From NCBI GenBank assembly GCA_023441105.1, contig JAEZQX010000452.1, positions 1-6,242 on the forward strand: a DNA stretch of 6,242 nt. Reading direction: 5' to 3'. The notes under the pieces are model-generated. The model searched no databases. It had not been told where the DNA came from and saw nothing but the letters and a program-made list of their open reading frames with translations. Of the stretch, positions 5,375 to 6,242 are shown in pieces (positions within the stretch are counted from its first letter, which is position 1; each line of letters opens with the position of its first letter). The translations under genes and the position numbers were made by a program. This stretch comes from Pseudomonadota bacterium (lineage in GTDB: Bacteria; Pseudomonadota; Gammaproteobacteria; Burkholderiales; Burkholderiaceae).

Positions 5375-6229
5375 ATGACCGCCCGCTTCAAGACCGTCGC
5401 CCTGTTCGGCCGTCCCCAGACCGATGGGCTGACGGAGATCCTGGACCAGATCGCGGCCTGGTTGAAGCGACGCGGCGTCACCGTCCTGATCCAGACAAAT
5501 CGTAGCACCAGGGCGCTGCAATCCCTGGGTCGACGTGCGGAACTCGGGATCATCGTCGGCGGCGACGGCACCATGCTGGGGGTTGCGCGCACCCTGGCGC
5601 CGCTGGGGCTGCCGGTGGTCGGCATCAACCTCGGGCGCCTCGGCTTCATCACCGACATCACCTTCTCGCACTGGGAGGAGGCACTGGACGCCATCCTCGA
5701 GGGCAACTTCGAGATCGAGGATCGGGGGCTGATCGAGGTGAGCGTCATGCGCCGCGGCCGCCGCATCTTTCATTCACGCGCCCTCAACGACGTGGTCGTG
5801 AGCCGCAGCTCGCGTGCCGGCATGATCGAGATCGAGGTCAAGGTGGACGGCCTGTTCATGTACAGCCCGCGGGCGGACGGCCTCATCGTCGCCTCGCCCA
5901 CCGGATCCACCGCCTATGCGTTGTCGGCCAACGGTCCGATCCTGCATCCGGCCCTGCAGGGGCTGGTGCTGGTGCCGGTGGCGCCGCAGGCGCTGTCGAA
6001 CCGGCCGATCGTGCTGCCCGACCATTGCGAGGTCGAGCTGACCGTGGTGGGCGGCCGCAATCCGCGGGTCAACTGCGACATGCAGTCGTTCGCGGACCTG
6101 CAACTGGACGACCAGATCGAGATCCGCCGCTCCGCGGACTCGAGCCGGTTCCTGCATCCGCCGGGGTACAACTACTACGCCACGCTCCGGGCGAAGCTGA
6201 ACTGGCACGAGATGCCTAGTTTGAGGTGA
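5375..6229 (+). CDS. nadK: NAD kinase (ATP-dependent NAD+ 2'-phosphorylation)
   Basis: NadK makes NADP+ from NAD+ in the cytosol and sets the NADP(H) pool. The 284-residue product is of normal bacterial length. It has the catalytic and nucleotide-binding motif GGDGTMLG at 62-69 (Asp at 64), GINLGRLGFITDI at 83-95, ALNDVVVSR at 136-144 (NAD-binding Asn-Asp pair), and SPTGSTAYALSANGPI at 174-189, followed by the all-beta C-terminal domain. The C-terminus is HPPGYNYYATLRAKLNW. Start choice: the ATG at 5375 gives MTARFKTVALFGRP, which matches the usual N-terminus, although there is no clear Shine-Dalgarno (the upstream bases are TAATCCGCCGG). It is divergent from hrcA. A strong ribosome site overlaps its stop, implying a translationally coupled gene downstream; in related genomes this is often recN, but nothing here confirms that. 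Confidence 0.96.
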   Translation: MTARFKTVALFGRPQTDGLTEILDQIAAWLKRRGVTVLIQTNRSTRALQSLGRRAELGIIVGGDGTMLGVARTLAPLGLPVVGINLGRLGFITDITFSHWEEALDAILEGNFEIEDRGLIEVSVMRRGRRIFHSRALNDVVVSRSSRAGMIEIEVKVDGLFMYSPRADGLIVASPTGSTAYALSANGPILHPALQGLVLVPVAPQALSNRPIVLPDHCEVELTVVGGRNPRVNCDMQSFADLQLDDQIEIRRSADSSRFLHPPGYNYYATLRAKLNWHEMPSLR

Positions 6230-6242
6230 TCCCCCCTTGGCG
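6223..6242 (+). promoter_or_regulatory. Strong Shine-Dalgarno at the nadK stop; possible start of a next gene at the edge
   Basis: GAGGTGAT (6223-6230) is an extended match to the anti-Shine-Dalgarno of 16S rRNA and overlaps the nadK TGA (6227-6229). Six bases (CCCCCC) separate it from TTG at 6237-6239, a possible start codon with GCG next. The window ends there, so no protein can be read. The true start may also be an ATG just beyond the edge. Confidence 0.35.

Noticed and set aside
1..6242. tRNA or rRNA genes, CRISPR arrays, insertion sequences, prophage attachment sites
   Set aside because: I looked for cloverleaf-like segments, regularly spaced repeats, transposase motifs and terminal inverted repeats and saw none.

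Overview
The window is GC-rich bacterial chromosome carrying six complete genes, plus a probable seventh cut by the left edge. The divergent pair hrcA / nadK with hemH on the hrcA side recalls the betaproteobacterial nadK-hrcA-hemH neighbourhood, so a betaproteobacterium (or close relative) is the best guess. That is an inference from gene order and protein character; no rRNA or other taxonomic marker is present.

Layout. Positions 1-204 (minus) hold the start of a Gly/Pro/Asp/Glu-rich protein of unknown function running off the left edge. Positions 205-479 are a visibly more AT-rich divergent intergenic region with a 15-bp palindrome and an 8-bp direct repeat. On the plus strand follow kbp (480-980), a BON+LysM protein of the potassium-binding Kbp/YgaU family, and a hemerythrin-like di-iron protein with a C-terminal membrane segment (1057-1740). 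The gap between them is 76 bp and they may be co-transcribed. Converging on them from the minus strand is hemH, ferrochelatase (1748-2860). Upstream of it on the same strand lies a UgpC/MalK-type ABC transporter ATPase (2991-4061, probable TTG start), and upstream of that hrcA, the heat-shock repressor (4282-5307). Divergent from hrcA is nadK, NAD kinase (5375-6229). A strong Shine-Dalgarno sequence overlapping the nadK stop suggests that another plus-strand gene begins at the right edge.

How the genes relate. hrcA, hemH and nadK are housekeeping or stress genes (chaperone regulation, last step of haem synthesis, NADP supply). The ATPase between hrcA and hemH has no permease or binding-protein gene beside it and looks like a shared or orphan importer ATPase. 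kbp and the hemerythrin-like gene resemble a small stress cassette: ionic/osmotic homeostasis plus a non-haem di-iron protein whose metal-ligand pattern matches the RIC/YtfE order (four His, two Glu).

I found no mobile element, CRISPR array, tRNA, rRNA or clearly new multigene system. The items most worth a second look are the hemerythrin-like membrane protein paired with kbp, the stand-alone ABC ATPase with its structured leader, and the regulatory-looking repeats in the left intergenic region.
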